Source of the DNA: JAZLDV01 sp045614925
Lineage (GTDB): Bacteria > Bacillota_I > Bacilli_A > Erysipelotrichales > Coprobacillaceae
Assembly: GCA_045614925.1 (NCBI GenBank)
Contig: JAZLDV010000112.1
Coordinates: 1-5,114, forward strand
Direction: 5' to 3'
Length of the DNA: 5,114 nt
The stretch's first letter is position 1. Each line of letters starts with the position of its first letter. The position numbers and the translations under genes were made by a program. A model generated the notes under the pieces. The model made no database searches and was not told where the DNA came from. It was given only the letters and a program-made list of their open reading frames with translations. This document shows, piece after piece, positions 4,975-5,114 of the stretch.

Positions 4975-5114
4975 ATGTATAGTGCAGTTGTATTATGTGC
5001 AGGAAAAGGAACAAGAACAGGTTTAGATTATAATAAGATGTTGTATGAATTTGAGGGTAAGACTGTTTTTGAGATGACATTAGAAAAATTTTTAAATGAT
5101 GATAAGTGTGAAGA
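4975..5114 (+). CDS. ispD: MEP cytidylyltransferase IspD, 5' end only
   Basis: Only the first 46 residues are in the window. IspD joins CTP and 2-C-methyl-D-erythritol 4-phosphate to give CDP-methylerythritol in the non-mevalonate isoprenoid pathway, in the cytosol. The visible part shows the nucleotidyltransferase start: a hydrophobic strand (AVVLCAG), the CTP-binding glycine-rich loop G10-KGTRTG16 with conserved Arg14, then N20-K21, and GKTVFEMTLEKF, which matches the IspD pattern GKPV..HTL..F. The gap to clp is 44 bases, so read-through from clp is possible, but an own promoter is likely. Position after clpC agrees with the Bacillus order in which ispD lies downstream of clpC. Other sugar-nucleotide transferases share the GxGxRxG loop, but the NK spacing and the context favour IspD. 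Confidence 0.85.
   Translation, partial: MYSAVVLCAGKGTRTGLDYNKMLYEFEGKTVFEMTLEKFLNDDKCE

Noticed and set aside
4814..5080. Leftward 88-codon open frame across the clp end and ispD start
   Set aside because: It is antisense to two conserved genes, has low-complexity Tyr/Leu/Phe-rich content, and contains the inverted repeat.

Overview
The window looks like chromosome from a low-GC, gut-type Bacillota (Firmicutes), most plausibly the Erysipelotrichia/Coprobacillus side. The signs are very AT-rich DNA and codon use, strong GGAGGTGAT-type ribosome binding sites, TATAAT promoters, hairpin-plus-T terminators, and a ClpC-type ATPase next to ispD, as in the Firmicutes clpC locus. The lineage is inferred from general style; no marker gene fixes it.

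Layout, left to right. (1) Positions 1-883 hold two overlapping rightward genes that I do not recognise: the 3' end of a small beta-rich protein cut by the window edge, and a 178-residue protein with one N-terminal membrane anchor. They end at a hairpin (884-922) that can also stop the convergent gene. (2) 931-1404, leftward, is a small PAP2-type membrane phosphatase. (3) 1405-1514 is a divergent promoter region. (4) 1515-2615 is a complete ychF, a universally conserved P-loop NTPase of the Obg/OLA1 family, closed by a clear terminator. (5) 2616-2917 has no intact ordinary gene. It holds a 19-codon remnant with its own promoter, RBS and hairpin, then the leader of the next gene. (6) 2918-4930 is a Clp/Hsp100 unfoldase of ClpC/ClpA type with two AAA+ modules. 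It is strongly reduced (670 residues): it has no middle domain and a shortened C-terminus, yet keeps every ATPase motif and a VGF ClpP-docking tripeptide. (7) 4975 to the right edge is the start of ispD (MEP cytidylyltransferase, isoprenoid synthesis).

How they fit together. ychF and the PAP2 gene look like independent single-gene units. The clp-ispD neighbourhood looks like a contracted version of the ctsR-mcsA-mcsB-clpC-radA-disA-yacL-ispD-ispF cluster of Bacillus subtilis: the regulators are absent upstream and radA/disA/yacL are absent between clp and ispD. The enzyme changed in parallel. The M-domain, which in ClpC mediates MecA-type control and the inactive resting state, is gone, and one of two acidic phosphoarginine-reading positions in the N-domain is replaced. 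This suggests a ClpCP protease freed from the McsB/MecA/CtsR circuit, which is the most interesting signal here.

A second pattern is that several genes (PAP2, the remnant ORF, ispD and possibly clp) place a -10-like box only 18-20 bases before the start codon, so their transcripts would begin essentially at the ribosome binding site.
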